13,059 nt of DNA from positions 1 to 13,059 of the forward strand of contig CAJCHQ010000973.1 in the NCBI GenBank assembly GCA_903970295.1, written 5' to 3'. The notes below the pieces were generated by a model. That model made no database searches. It was not told the DNA's origin and worked only from the letters and a program-made list of their open reading frames with translations. This DNA comes from Bryobacterales bacterium. GTDB taxonomy: Bacteria; Cyanobacteriota; Vampirovibrionia; Obscuribacterales; Obscuribacteraceae. Made by a program: the position numbers and the translations under genes. This document shows, piece by piece, positions 1-6,542 of this stretch; position 1 is the first letter of the stretch, and every line of letters begins with the position of its first letter.

Positions 1-259
1 TTAATGGCAGGCATTCCCCGCCTCTTCCTGATTGCGACGCAGTGTTGCCAGCCAGTCCCAGGCAAAGCACCATGAGTATGAACGCAACCCCGATTTTGCC
101 TGACAACATTTCGAATGTTTGTGAGTCGGATGCTCCGTGCAACATGGATACGATCTTCATGCCGATAGGCATAATGAATCCCAGCATCACGACGTAAATC
201 AACTTCTGCGGATCTAAACATGCAGACATGGCAGTGAACTTCATAATGGTCTTGTTCAT
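1..259 (-). CDS. ABC-2 type transporter permease, N-terminal part (runs off the window)
   Basis: This is the start of a membrane protein whose remainder lies left of position 1. The 86 visible residues begin MNKTIMKFTAMSACLD. They contain two hydrophobic stretches, at about residues 20-38 and 56-71, followed by a short polar segment ending RGGECLPL. That layout resembles the N-terminus of ABC-2 or NosY-type permeases, in which a polar segment before the truncated end commonly reads like RGTLELLLSRPVSR. The ATG at 257-259 overlaps the TAA of the upstream ATPase gene by one base (TAATG). A strong GGAGGT ribosome binding site lies inside the end of that gene, so the two are probably translationally coupled. 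The expected role is the membrane channel of the exporter powered by the neighbouring ATPase. The assignment rests mainly on this coupling and on hydrophobicity, and the substrate is unknown. Confidence 0.7.
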   Translation of the reverse strand, partial: MNKTIMKFTAMSACLDPQKLIYVVMLGFIMPIGMKIVSMLHGASDSQTFEMLSGKIGVAFILMVLCLGLAGNTASQSGRGGECLPL

Positions 260-1197
260 TACTGACCTCCGCAGTTCTGGGCAAAGAGTTGCTCCAACCG
301 CATCCGTTCCGGGATGACTTCCTCCACCGGCAGACCAGATGCGATTAATTCGCGAATCAAATCGGTAGCCGCCCGATTGTCTTTGACGATGAAACGTCCC
401 CACTCGTGGTGGCATTGTTTGAGCGAGGCTCCGCAGCGAGTGGCGATTTCTACAGCCAGGGGGTTGGTGTGTCCGTTAAGTTGATTTTCACTCCAGCGCA
501 CAAACAGAACATAATTGCTGTATGTGCCGCCTTTGATTGTCTCGGTATAGGCGATTTTCCCCTGTCTGATGAAAGTGACCCGATCGCAAACTCTTTCGAT
601 CTCATCGAGTTGATGCGAGTTGATGATCGCGGTCGCTCCATCTTCTTTCATTCTGTGAATGATGTTACGTACGATGGCGACACCGCTTGGATCCAATCCG
701 AGTGTCGGTTCATCCAAGAGGATTAGTCGCGGCTTGCCGATTACTAACTGCGCTAAGTTGAGTCTTTGCAGCATTCCTCGGGAATAAGTCTTCAATCGGC
801 GATTCCAGGCGGCTGGAGATAATTCGACTAATTCAAGCGCTTCGCCTATTTCTTTGGCGCAAGTGCGCTGGTCTCGCCTCGCCAATCCATGATGATATTC
901 CAGAAACTGGCGAGCGGTCATCCAATATTCGAAATCCGGACGCTCAGGCATATAGCCGGTTATAGAGCGGACTGCGATCGAATCGACGGCTTTACCGAAA
1001 ATCGATATTGTTCCTTTATCTGGTTTTAGGAGACCCAACATGCATCCTATTAACGTGGTTTTCCCGGCACCGTTGGGACCTATCAGTCCGAGTGTTTCTC
1101 CTTCGGAAATGGAGAGATTGATTCCATCGAGCGCGACCACGCTTCCACCTTTGTAGACTTTGCAGACGTTCGTAACTTCGATTGCTGAAACAGTCAT
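259..1197 (-). CDS. ABC transporter ATP-binding protein (NosF/CcmA-like, ABC-2 type exporter)
   Basis: This 312-residue cytoplasmic ATPase energises a membrane exporter. Visible motifs in order are Walker A GPNGAGKT at about 40-47, a Q-loop region reading GYMPE at 81-85 (the PE form usual in NosF-like proteins instead of Gln), the signature SRGMLQR at 139-145, Walker B LILLDEP at 158-164, a D-loop GLDP at 167-170 and the switch His in NSHQLDE at about 195. About 110 residues follow the ATPase core, as is common in ABC-2 ATPases. The ATG at 1195-1197 is preceded by GAGGTG at short spacing. The next gene on this strand starts inside the stop codon (TAATG) and encodes a membrane protein, so the pair forms one exporter operon. 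The substrate cannot be read from the sequence; NosF-like pairs act in metal or copper-site maturation, drug export or lipid export. Confidence 0.95.
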   Translation of the reverse strand: MTVSAIEVTNVCKVYKGGSVVALDGINLSISEGETLGLIGPNGAGKTTLIGCMLGLLKPDKGTISIFGKAVDSIAVRSITGYMPERPDFEYWMTARQFLEYHHGLARRDQRTCAKEIGEALELVELSPAAWNRRLKTYSRGMLQRLNLAQLVIGKPRLILLDEPTLGLDPSGVAIVRNIIHRMKEDGATAIINSHQLDEIERVCDRVTFIRQGKIAYTETIKGGTYSNYVLFVRWSENQLNGHTNPLAVEIATRCGASLKQCHHEWGRFIVKDNRAATDLIRELIASGLPVEEVIPERMRLEQLFAQNCGGQ

Positions 1198-1539
1198 GAC
1201 ACCTCGATGCCCATTGGTAGAATGGGACGCGATTGAGTAGATTGAGATATGGTAAGCCGCGGCTAAACGTGAAGATAGCCGAGAGCATCCTGGGGATCAC
1301 TAGGGTATTCCCTGAAACTCTCTTTCCAGGCTTTCGCCCGCCTGACGTTCCTTTCTGTTTTACTTGCGAACTGTCGTTATGTATTTCAAGCTCGCCGCTT
1401 AAGGTTGTTTCTCATATTCACCCTTCGAAGAACCGCTCCCTGCTTCGTAAAATGATTGATCCATTGGTACCGCTGGAGTCCTTTGCGATCTATATTGAAT
1501 TCAGGATTGGTATCAGCAAATCAGAGAGGCGATGATGAT
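1198..1539. other. Intergenic region between divergent genes (ABC ATPase and TPR protein)
   Basis: About 340 bp without a credible gene. The open frames here lack ribosome binding sites and encode low-quality, Ser/Arg-rich translations. Promoters for both flanking genes should lie here, but I found no convincing -35/-10 pair with correct spacing. The only structure seen is a small hairpin at 1210-1226 near the ATPase start, listed separately. Confidence 0.5.
1210..1226 (-). promoter_or_regulatory. Inverted repeat just upstream of the ABC ATPase ribosome binding site
   Basis: CCCATT at 1210-1215 and AATGGG at 1221-1226 form a perfect 6 bp inverted repeat with a 5-base loop. It ends a few bases upstream of the GAGGTG ribosome binding site of the ABC ATPase gene, which reads leftward. 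It could be a leader hairpin or an operator half-site pair. At this length chance cannot be excluded. Confidence 0.3.
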
Positions 1540-2313
1540 ATGAATTTCCGATTTCTGCATGCTTTTACTAGTCTTTCGGCTTTGATATTACTTTGGCAAG
1601 CGCCTGTCAGCGCTGATCCGTTTGATCACACAGCTGCCGAAAACAGAGCTTATGAAAAATCGATCTCCGAATTAACTGCCGCAATTAGAATTAACCCAAA
1701 CAACGGCGACGTCTATTGTCGGCGAGGAATTGCACACTACGAATTGGGTCACCGCCAAAAGGCACTGGCTGACAGTAAAAAGGCAGTTGAACTCAATCCC
1801 AAGTTAGCGATCGCCTATGTCTATCGCGGTTTAGCTCGTGCTGACGGCGGCCCCGGAAGCGGTGGCGCAGATGAATATCAAGACTACACCACGGCTATCA
1901 AATTGGATTCCCGGTGCACGCTGGCCTACATATGTCGCGGCGATGCGAGAAAAGACTTCTGGGATATGGTTAGAAACTATGAAGCGGCGATCGCTAGCGA
2001 TCCCGAAGCTAAAATAGTTGATGGACGCATTTTCTGGAATCTGACTGGTTTATATGAATGCTCGCGGCAGTTTCAGAAGGAAGCCGATGTATGCAGTATC
2101 GCTTTGAAAGCGCCTTGCGCTCACAATGACGCTGGGTATCTAGTTCGTCGCGCCACTGCTTATGTTAATCTGGGTCTGGTCGATAAGCGTTTGATGATTA
2201 CACCGCCGCGATCAAAGCTAACAGCGAATGGCCGACCAATGCTTTTGCGTATGGTGGGCGCGGGAAAATCTTTCTTGAGCGAGGACAATACAATCAAGCC
2301 ATCGACGATCTGA
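1540..2313 (+). CDS. Secreted TPR-repeat protein, reading frame up to a premature stop (frameshifted gene)
   Basis: As it stands this frame encodes 257 residues. The ATG at 1540 has AGAGAGG about 10 bases upstream and starts a good signal peptide: a short basic n-region, a hydrophobic core to about residue 19, then PVSA before DPF, with cleavage at about residue 25. The mature part carries tetratricopeptide repeats, for example DVYCRRGIAHYELGHRQKAL at 58-76, IAYVYRGLAR at 91-100 and LAYICRGDARKDF at 128-140, each followed by an AI/AV-type second helix. TPRs are helix-turn-helix scaffolds for protein binding; here they would sit outside the cytoplasmic membrane. TPR character stops at Lys216, and the last 41 residues (RLMITPPRSK onward) are out of frame. 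The proper continuation lies in the -1 frame to 2615. A start further upstream at 1456 (TTG) is open but would bury the signal peptide. Confidence 0.8.
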   Translation: MNFRFLHAFTSLSALILLWQAPVSADPFDHTAAENRAYEKSISELTAAIRINPNNGDVYCRRGIAHYELGHRQKALADSKKAVELNPKLAIAYVYRGLARADGGPGSGGADEYQDYTTAIKLDSRCTLAYICRGDARKDFWDMVRNYEAAIASDPEAKIVDGRIFWNLTGLYECSRQFQKEADVCSIALKAPCAHNDAGYLVRRATAYVNLGLVDKRLMITPPRSKLTANGRPMLLRMVGAGKSFLSEDNTIKPSTI

Positions 2314-2615
2314 CAAAGGCAACCAGTTTTGAAAATAATGATTCTGAGGACTTTCTGAACCGTGGTCGCGCTTATAGACATCTTGGACAATTCCAAAACG
2401 ACGTGGAATCGTGCAGCCTTGCAATAAAAGTTCATCCTCTTTATTCGAATCCAACGGCTGAATACTTCGAGCGCGCATGGGCACACGCAAATCTTTTTCA
2501 GTGCGATAAATTTGCTGCTGACTCTGTTGAAGGATGTCGGCTATTGGCTATAGACATTGGGCAACAATGTGGAAAAACTTGGACTGGTTTCCGTCAACGC
2601 TACATTCATTTGTAA
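2187..2615 (+). pseudogene. C-terminal half of the TPR protein, displaced by a one-base frameshift
   Basis: Reading from 2187 in the -1 frame relative to the gene starting at 1540 gives an uninterrupted continuation of about 142 residues to the TAA at 2613-2615. It starts A-FDDYTAAIKANSEW and carries further typical TPR units: AYGGRGKIFLERGQYNQAI, then DFLNRGRAYRHLGQFQNDV, then AEYFERAWAHANLFQCDKF. Joined after Lys216 of the upstream part, it would give a protein of about 358 residues. The junction AAGCG (2185-2189) fits loss of one G from AAGGCG. No slippery heptamer is visible, so programmed frameshifting is unlikely. A sequencing or assembly error or a recent inactivating deletion both fit. 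The repeat pattern and codon use remain intact, so any loss must be recent. It overlaps the convergent DUF1460 gene by 10 bp. Confidence 0.8.
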
Positions 2616-3505
2616 GCGTCTGGTTCCAGTGGACGCGCAAACATTGCACCGGTTAAACTCTTAGACCAGGTCAAAGCACCACTAATCGGTCCGGGTTCGA
2701 TCAGCACTTTCATCGTCGCCTTTCTTGATGACGCGTCCATGAAGTGCGCCACGCCAGAGTCCTCACGGTAAATCAAGCCTGTGTGCACAATATCTAGCCC
2801 CGTTTGGTTAGTGCATACACCAACGATGTCACCGGTTCGGAGATCTGGCTCGGCTGAAGCAATCTCACGCATCGGCACAAATTTCATCTCTCTCTTATTG
2901 ATCGCTTGCTCCTGCTGCATAATTTGTTTGACCAGATTAGGATGAACTGACAGTTGTCGATAGCTGTTTGGATGACTGGACATGAAACCGACTTTTTGTA
3001 TCACCGATTCGGCACCAGGCAGGTCGGAAAGAATTTTGACCACGCCTTTGCTTTGGTTGTCCACGAACCAATCACTCATATAATGTAGCCGGCTGCTGTA
3101 ATCTCCGATACTGCCACCACGATAGCGAATCAGGCTAATTTCGGCGAGCAGGTCCGTTGGTTTCCTACCACCTTTTTTGAGCATGCGAGCGAAAGCCAGA
3201 GTTGTCTCGCAAAATGTCACGCAATCAAATGAATTGAGATTGACGGAACATATTTCACGATCTAGTGAAAGTTCGAGAGGATCGGCTCGATAAGGTGTGC
3301 CGATGAATTCTCCAGCAATCTTGCCAATGGCGACGCCTATTGGTAATAATTGCCATTTGCCGGAAATCGCTTTAGCCAAAACTCGGTTGAAAACGTCCTC
3401 ACCGTTGAACTGTATTTCTTGCTCGGTAGCTTGAGTATATTCCCGGGTTGTTAGTAGCCCTGCGGTAGCGAAAAGGTTCAGCAAGAATGTTCGACGAGAC
3501 GGCAC
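2606..3505 (-). CDS. DUF1460 (N-acetylmuramoyl-L-alanine amidase-like) exported protein
   Basis: A 299-residue member of the DUF1460 family (PF07313), an NlpC/P60-like cysteine peptidase fold acting on cell-wall peptides. Family hallmarks in order are FIGTPYRADPLE at about 68-79, VNLNSFDCVTFCE at 88-100 with the presumed catalytic Cys95, IRYRGGSIGDYSSRLHYMSDW at 126-146, and DIVHTGLI at 238-245 with the likely catalytic His241. VAHFMDASSR at 252-261 follows. The N-terminus SRRTFLLNLFATAGLL resembles a Tat twin-arginine signal (SRRxFLx), so export in folded form is likely; this is inference. The start is a GTG at 3503-3505 with AGGGA eight bases upstream. arfB lies 30 bp upstream on the same strand, so the two may share a transcript, although their jobs are unrelated. 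The usual family length is about 280-300 residues, so the gene looks complete. Confidence 0.9.
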   Translation of the reverse strand: MPSRRTFLLNLFATAGLLTTREYTQATEQEIQFNGEDVFNRVLAKAISGKWQLLPIGVAIGKIAGEFIGTPYRADPLELSLDREICSVNLNSFDCVTFCETTLAFARMLKKGGRKPTDLLAEISLIRYRGGSIGDYSSRLHYMSDWFVDNQSKGVVKILSDLPGAESVIQKVGFMSSHPNSYRQLSVHPNLVKQIMQQEQAINKREMKFVPMREIASAEPDLRTGDIVGVCTNQTGLDIVHTGLIYREDSGVAHFMDASSRKATMKVLIEPGPISGALTWSKSLTGAMFARPLEPDAYK

Positions 3506-3535
3506 TGCTTTAGTCCCTGGCTAGTTATTGGTTAC

Positions 3536-3958
3536 TCAGTAGTCTGCGTGCGGCGCGCGACGTTGTTCTTTCTTCGCGGAATTATCTCTTTTAGCTTCCA
3601 CGCGACGTAACTTGGCTGCCCGGCTGGGTTTCGTCGGACGCCGCGGAATTGGTCGCTCAGCGACAGCCGCCAGCATCTCTCGCAGTTTCTCCAGACAATC
3701 TTCGATATTGCCACTCTGATCGCGATAGCGTTGACTGGTCAAAACGAGTTCGCCGTCGCCCGTGAGGCGGCTGTTGTATTTCGCCATGAATCTTTGCCGC
3801 ACGTCTTCGGGTAAATTCGGACTTGTTGCCACTGCCCAACGCATCACGGCTTTGCTACTGACTTTATTGACGTTCTGCCCGCCGGGTCCCCCACTGCGTG
3901 CAAAAGAGAACTCGAATTCGTCGGTCGGTATTTGGATACGCGGGCTGATAATTAGCAT
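3536..3958 (-). CDS. arfB: Alternative ribosome-rescue factor ArfB (YaeJ/ICT1-type peptidyl-tRNA hydrolase)
   Basis: A 140-residue protein, the usual length for ArfB. The class I release-factor catalytic signature is near the N-terminus: FARSGGPGGQNVNKVSSK at about 19-36, with GGQ at 26-28. The stop-codon recognition domains of RF1/RF2 are absent. The C-terminus is a highly basic tail (about 103-135, with PTKPSRAAKLRRVEAKR) of the kind that enters the empty mRNA channel of stalled ribosomes. The role known for the family is to hydrolyse peptidyl-tRNA on non-stop ribosomes in the cytoplasm. The ATG at 3956-3958 has no clear Shine-Dalgarno sequence, so expression may be weak or leaderless. DUF1460 follows 30 bp downstream. 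The assignment is firm. Confidence 0.95.
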   Translation of the reverse strand: MLIISPRIQIPTDEFEFSFARSGGPGGQNVNKVSSKAVMRWAVATSPNLPEDVRQRFMAKYNSRLTGDGELVLTSQRYRDQSGNIEDCLEKLREMLAAVAERPIPRRPTKPSRAAKLRRVEAKRDNSAKKEQRRAPHADY

Positions 3959-4030
3959 GGCTCAGGCGAAGGTTAGCGTTACGAGCCTTATTCTAAGCCA
4001 AAATAGGCAATCGCGCCTTAGCTATACCAA

Positions 4031-4567
4031 TCAATCGCGCGGCATATGAAGAGCTTTGTATTGGAGGAACATCTCCTGGACTATCTTGCCTTCCAACTGA
4101 TCGCTCTCCTTCGGACCACTTTGAATGTCAAAATATTTTTTCAAATTAGTGGTGAATTTCTGCTGTAGCTGGTTATCAGAATATGATTTGTTCGGGTCGA
4201 GACCATTTTCTCTCTGCACGAGACTCTGAATAGGCTTGGTCGAATGCTTGTAGGCATCTACTTCGGCTCTAATATATCCATCCACAACAGCCTTTGAATC
4301 CGCGTTTTCAGGCAAATTGAGTTCAGTTCGTAGAGTTTTTGCGACGAATTGAGAAAACTGCTGCTCATTGTTCGGATCTAGTGCATATGGTTTATCCGGC
4401 ATCGAGCCAGGTATGTCGTTAGACTTTGGGCGGACAGCTAGATCATCTTTGACGCGGCGAAAGTTCGCCGGATCCGATAAGTTTGTCGCGCTAAAAAGAC
4501 TATCCGAATGCATTCCTATTGAATTGGTCGCATTTTTATTTACTTCAAACGATTTCGGGATTATCAC
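4031..4567 (-). CDS. Hypothetical soluble protein, 178 residues
   Basis: I do not recognise this family. The start is a GTG at 4565-4567 with AGGAG (4578-4582) ten bases upstream, which decides it over a later in-frame Met at residue 19. No signal peptide or membrane span is visible. The first 65 residues are polar and Asn/Ser/Asp/Pro-rich, probably disordered. Residues about 70-175 are predicted by eye to be mostly helical, for example EQQFSQFVAKTLRTELNL and IVQEMFLQYKAL, with many Lys, Glu and Gln. The gene stands alone: arfB is 72 bp downstream, and the alpha/beta hydrolase gene ends 125 bp upstream, with a 10 bp inverted repeat in between. It reads as a genuine gene from the ribosome binding site and the lack of stops, but no function can be given. 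Confidence 0.65.
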   Translation of the reverse strand: MIIPKSFEVNKNATNSIGMHSDSLFSATNLSDPANFRRVKDDLAVRPKSNDIPGSMPDKPYALDPNNEQQFSQFVAKTLRTELNLPENADSKAVVDGYIRAEVDAYKHSTKPIQSLVQRENGLDPNKSYSDNQLQQKFTTNLKKYFDIQSGPKESDQLEGKIVQEMFLQYKALHMPRD

Positions 4568-4614
4568 CTTTTTCTAGCTCCTGACCTGGATGCACTGGCT
4601 CAATGGGCAAATAT

Positions 4615-4670
4615 CATCATTTACGCGTTCATCTGTTTGAGTGTTTGGAAGTGAGCACTAGTAAATGATG
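4615..4670. repeat. 10 bp perfect inverted repeat with 36-base spacer
   Basis: CATCATTTAC at 4615-4624 and GTAAATGATG at 4661-4670 are exact reverse complements. They lie between the end of the alpha/beta hydrolase gene (stop at 4693) and the start of the 178-residue protein (4567), both on the minus strand. No U-tract follows on either strand, so it is not a standard terminator. It could be an mRNA stem or a protein binding site. A chance pair of this size is possible within 13 kb. Confidence 0.4.
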
Positions 4671-4692
4671 CACATTGGCTGTGACGTGGTCG

Positions 4693-5640
4693 TTACTTCA
4701 GACTCGCAAGAAAGGTGAGAATGGTTTGCGATAAAAAAGTCAGTTTGTAATCGCCATGATGTGTCGATGGATCGATCACCAGCTTCTTTGGACACCGGGC
4801 TGCGTTGAATATTTGCTGGGCGTTTTTCATTGGAACAAGATTGTCTTTTTCGCCGTGCACAATCAAAAGTGGCATCGAAATATTGGTCTTGATCATCTCG
4901 TCCTGCGACAGATCCGGCTGTGGGAATGCAAAGTCCGGATACAGATTTAGCCAAGGCAGGTGGTCTCGACTGGCTTGCCTGAGCGAAGCGTACGGGCTGA
5001 TCAAGATCAGGGCGGCGCATTTTCTATGCGCTGTCACATAAGATGCAACTCCCGTTCCCAGCGAAACACCCATCTCCACTATTTTGTTTGCCGGCACCAA
5101 TTTTGTCTTAGCAATGAAATCGTACGCGGCCAATCCATCATCAAGCAACGCTTGGGTCGAGGGTTCACCTTCGCTCTTGCCGAAACCCTCGTAGTCGTAT
5201 AGAAGAACAGAACTGCCAGTAAGCAAACCGGTGGCGGCGAGACCGACATGGGTCGCTATGTTGCCGCCCTGCGGGTGATCGATGATCAAAACATATCTCG
5301 AGCCCGGACGGATGAAATACCATCCGTGCAGGCACTTGCCGGCGACAGTGCTGAAACGGACATCCTCTCTCGGAATGCCCAAAACGGAAGGGATATTGTA
5401 TTTCTCTGAGGAATATTTCTGCGGTACGAACAAAAGCGCTCTGGCGACCATTAGCGGTGACAGCACAAAATAGAGCAGTAACATGCTGCAGATAATTGCC
5501 AGAACAGATTTTCTGCGTGGAAGACGGGCAATGAAATGATTCAAAGGCTTTTCCCCATGATTTAATCTACCCAGAATGGCTCTCAAATCGGTTGGATTTA
5601 GGACAGACCGGCGGATCGATATCTCACGACAGGTTCGCAC
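4693..5640 (-). CDS. Membrane-anchored alpha/beta hydrolase (Bem46/ABHD-like serine hydrolase)
   Basis: An alpha/beta-hydrolase fold protein of up to 315 residues. One transmembrane segment lies at about 46-70 (SVLAIICSMLLLYFVLSPL), with the catalytic domain after it. The nucleophile elbow is GVSLG at 191-195 with Ser193. The acid is probably Asp266 in HGEKDNLVP, and the base His295 in THHGDY. LLYDYEGFGKSEGEP at 146-160 is the usual segment after the oxyanion strand. This layout matches Bem46/ABHD12-13-type serine hydrolases; the substrate (an ester, lipid or peptide) is not readable. The start is uncertain. The GTG at 5640 has no clear ribosome binding site. A TTG at 5542-5544 has GGGGAA six bases upstream and would give a neat N-terminus MNHFIARLPRRK before the membrane span. 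The gene appears to be monocistronic. Confidence 0.88.
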   Translation of the reverse strand: MRTCREISIRRSVLNPTDLRAILGRLNHGEKPLNHFIARLPRRKSVLAIICSMLLLYFVLSPLMVARALLFVPQKYSSEKYNIPSVLGIPREDVRFSTVAGKCLHGWYFIRPGSRYVLIIDHPQGGNIATHVGLAATGLLTGSSVLLYDYEGFGKSEGEPSTQALLDDGLAAYDFIAKTKLVPANKIVEMGVSLGTGVASYVTAHRKCAALILISPYASLRQASRDHLPWLNLYPDFAFPQPDLSQDEMIKTNISMPLLIVHGEKDNLVPMKNAQQIFNAARCPKKLVIDPSTHHGDYKLTFLSQTILTFLASLK

Positions 5641-5793
5641 GGATGAGCCATAGGTTTTACAAGATCAGCTCCTGCTGTCAATTTTGTGGGGGATACCTAG
5701 GCAGCGTGATGTAGTAAGCGGGTCTGCACGATAGATTTGAATCATTAGCGAAATATTGCTACCGCACGACCGAGATGAAGGGAAAGGGGAACT

Positions 5794-6174
5794 ATGTTCG
5801 AGAGAATTTTTCAAATGATCGCAGAAAAGTGCTATGACGCCTCAGTGACGGCCAAGAAATTTGAGCGCTTTGAACGAGTTTGTTCAAAGAAACCGATCAC
5901 AATAATTCGTGATCAATCCAACGCGTCACCTGAATTGAATTACATGCCGGTGCACTGGAAGTCCTCTCATGATGTGTTGGCACTTGAAACTTCTTACGAG
6001 CCTTGTGTCGTATATCCGCCTGAATCCTTACTACAAGTAGGCTCCGCTGAGAAATTCCTGATCTGCAAACTAAACCCGATTGATGAATTCAAACACCTCC
6101 GGGAAACTCGCCGGAGAGAAGACGCGTTAAGAAATACTGTTGCCCGTTTCAAGACAAAGAGAAAATCGGCCTAG
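5794..6174 (+). CDS. Hypothetical protein, 126 residues
   Basis: I do not recognise this family. The ATG at 5794 is preceded by a good purine-rich ribosome binding site (GGGAAAGGGG about five bases upstream), which supports a real gene. No signal peptide or membrane span is seen. The N-terminal part (FERIFQMIAEKCYDASVTAK) looks helical. The middle has a short beta-like segment around CVVYPPESLLQVG, and the C-terminus is charged and basic (HLRETRRREDALRNTVARF, then KTKRKSA). It is divergent from the alpha/beta hydrolase gene across a 150 bp gap. It stands alone before the gene-free stretch leading to the kinase. A small regulatory or adaptor protein is possible, but that is a guess. Confidence 0.6.
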   Translation: MFERIFQMIAEKCYDASVTAKKFERFERVCSKKPITIIRDQSNASPELNYMPVHWKSSHDVLALETSYEPCVVYPPESLLQVGSAEKFLICKLNPIDEFKHLRETRRREDALRNTVARFKTKRKSA

Positions 6175-6542
6175 ATTTGCAATATGGTTTAAGCCAAGAA
6201 TTTTGTAGGTTAAGCGTTCACACAAGCTCTTCAATGCTAGCTCGGTAGTCTTGTAGCGCCAGAGGTTCCAGGCTGAATAAGGGTTTCGAAGATAAATTCG
6301 GCGAAGCGGGAACCGAACCAGGACGGCTCCGTCACTCGGCCGACCAGCCTCATTGCGAGGCCCCGACCGAGTAGCGGGCGATCTCGGCAGTAAATTCCAC
6401 CTTTTAGTTTAGGATCCGGGAGTCTGCGTGTCCTATCAGTTACCACCGCCGCCTGGGTATGCTGCCTGCGAAGAAGCTGGACAGAACCACTTCTGCGACG
6501 AAGTTTCGAGCTTTCCATTTGCCGAGGGAGGGCTCGCGTTCG
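6175..6542 (+). other. Gene-free leader upstream of the kinase, with GC-rich hairpins
   Basis: About 370 bp with no credible gene. Its first part (6175-6240) is AT-richer. The core from 6264 to 6372 holds several inverted repeats: GGTTCC (6264-6269) with GGAACC (6309-6314), GACG (6322-6325) with CGTC (6330-6333), and ACTCGG (6334-6339) with CCGAGT (6367-6372). Inside the last lies GCCTC (6347-6351) with GAGGC (6357-6361). The ribosome binding site GAGGGAGGG (6524-6532) of the kinase gene ends the region. I do not match it to a known riboswitch or small-RNA class, and no terminator follows it. Confidence 0.45.

Noticed and set aside
406..726. Plus-strand open frame of 106 codons opposite the ABC ATPase
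   Set aside because: It is wholly antisense to a gene with all ABC motifs, and its own translation shows no motif.
1456..1539. Upstream TTG start for the TPR protein
   Set aside because: It would place 28 polar residues before a clear signal peptide. The ATG at 1540 has its own ribosome binding site.
2182..2192. Programmed -1 frameshift in the TPR gene
   Set aside because: The junction GATAAGCGTTT has no X-XXY-YYZ slippery heptamer, and no downstream stimulatory structure was seen.
3959..4030. Terminator between the 178-residue protein and arfB
   Set aside because: Only 4 bp pairings (CTTA/TAAG) were found, with no U-tract on the minus strand.
6237..6518. Minus-strand open frame of 93 codons across the kinase leader
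   Set aside because: It has no ribosome binding site, its translation is Arg/Gly-rich without domain features, and the open frame is explained by the GC-rich hairpin region.
6175..6542. tRNA, SRP RNA, RNase P RNA or a known riboswitch in the kinase leader
   Set aside because: I checked by eye for the tRNA T-arm, the SRP core, and the TPP, cobalamin and guanidine consensus boxes, and none matched.
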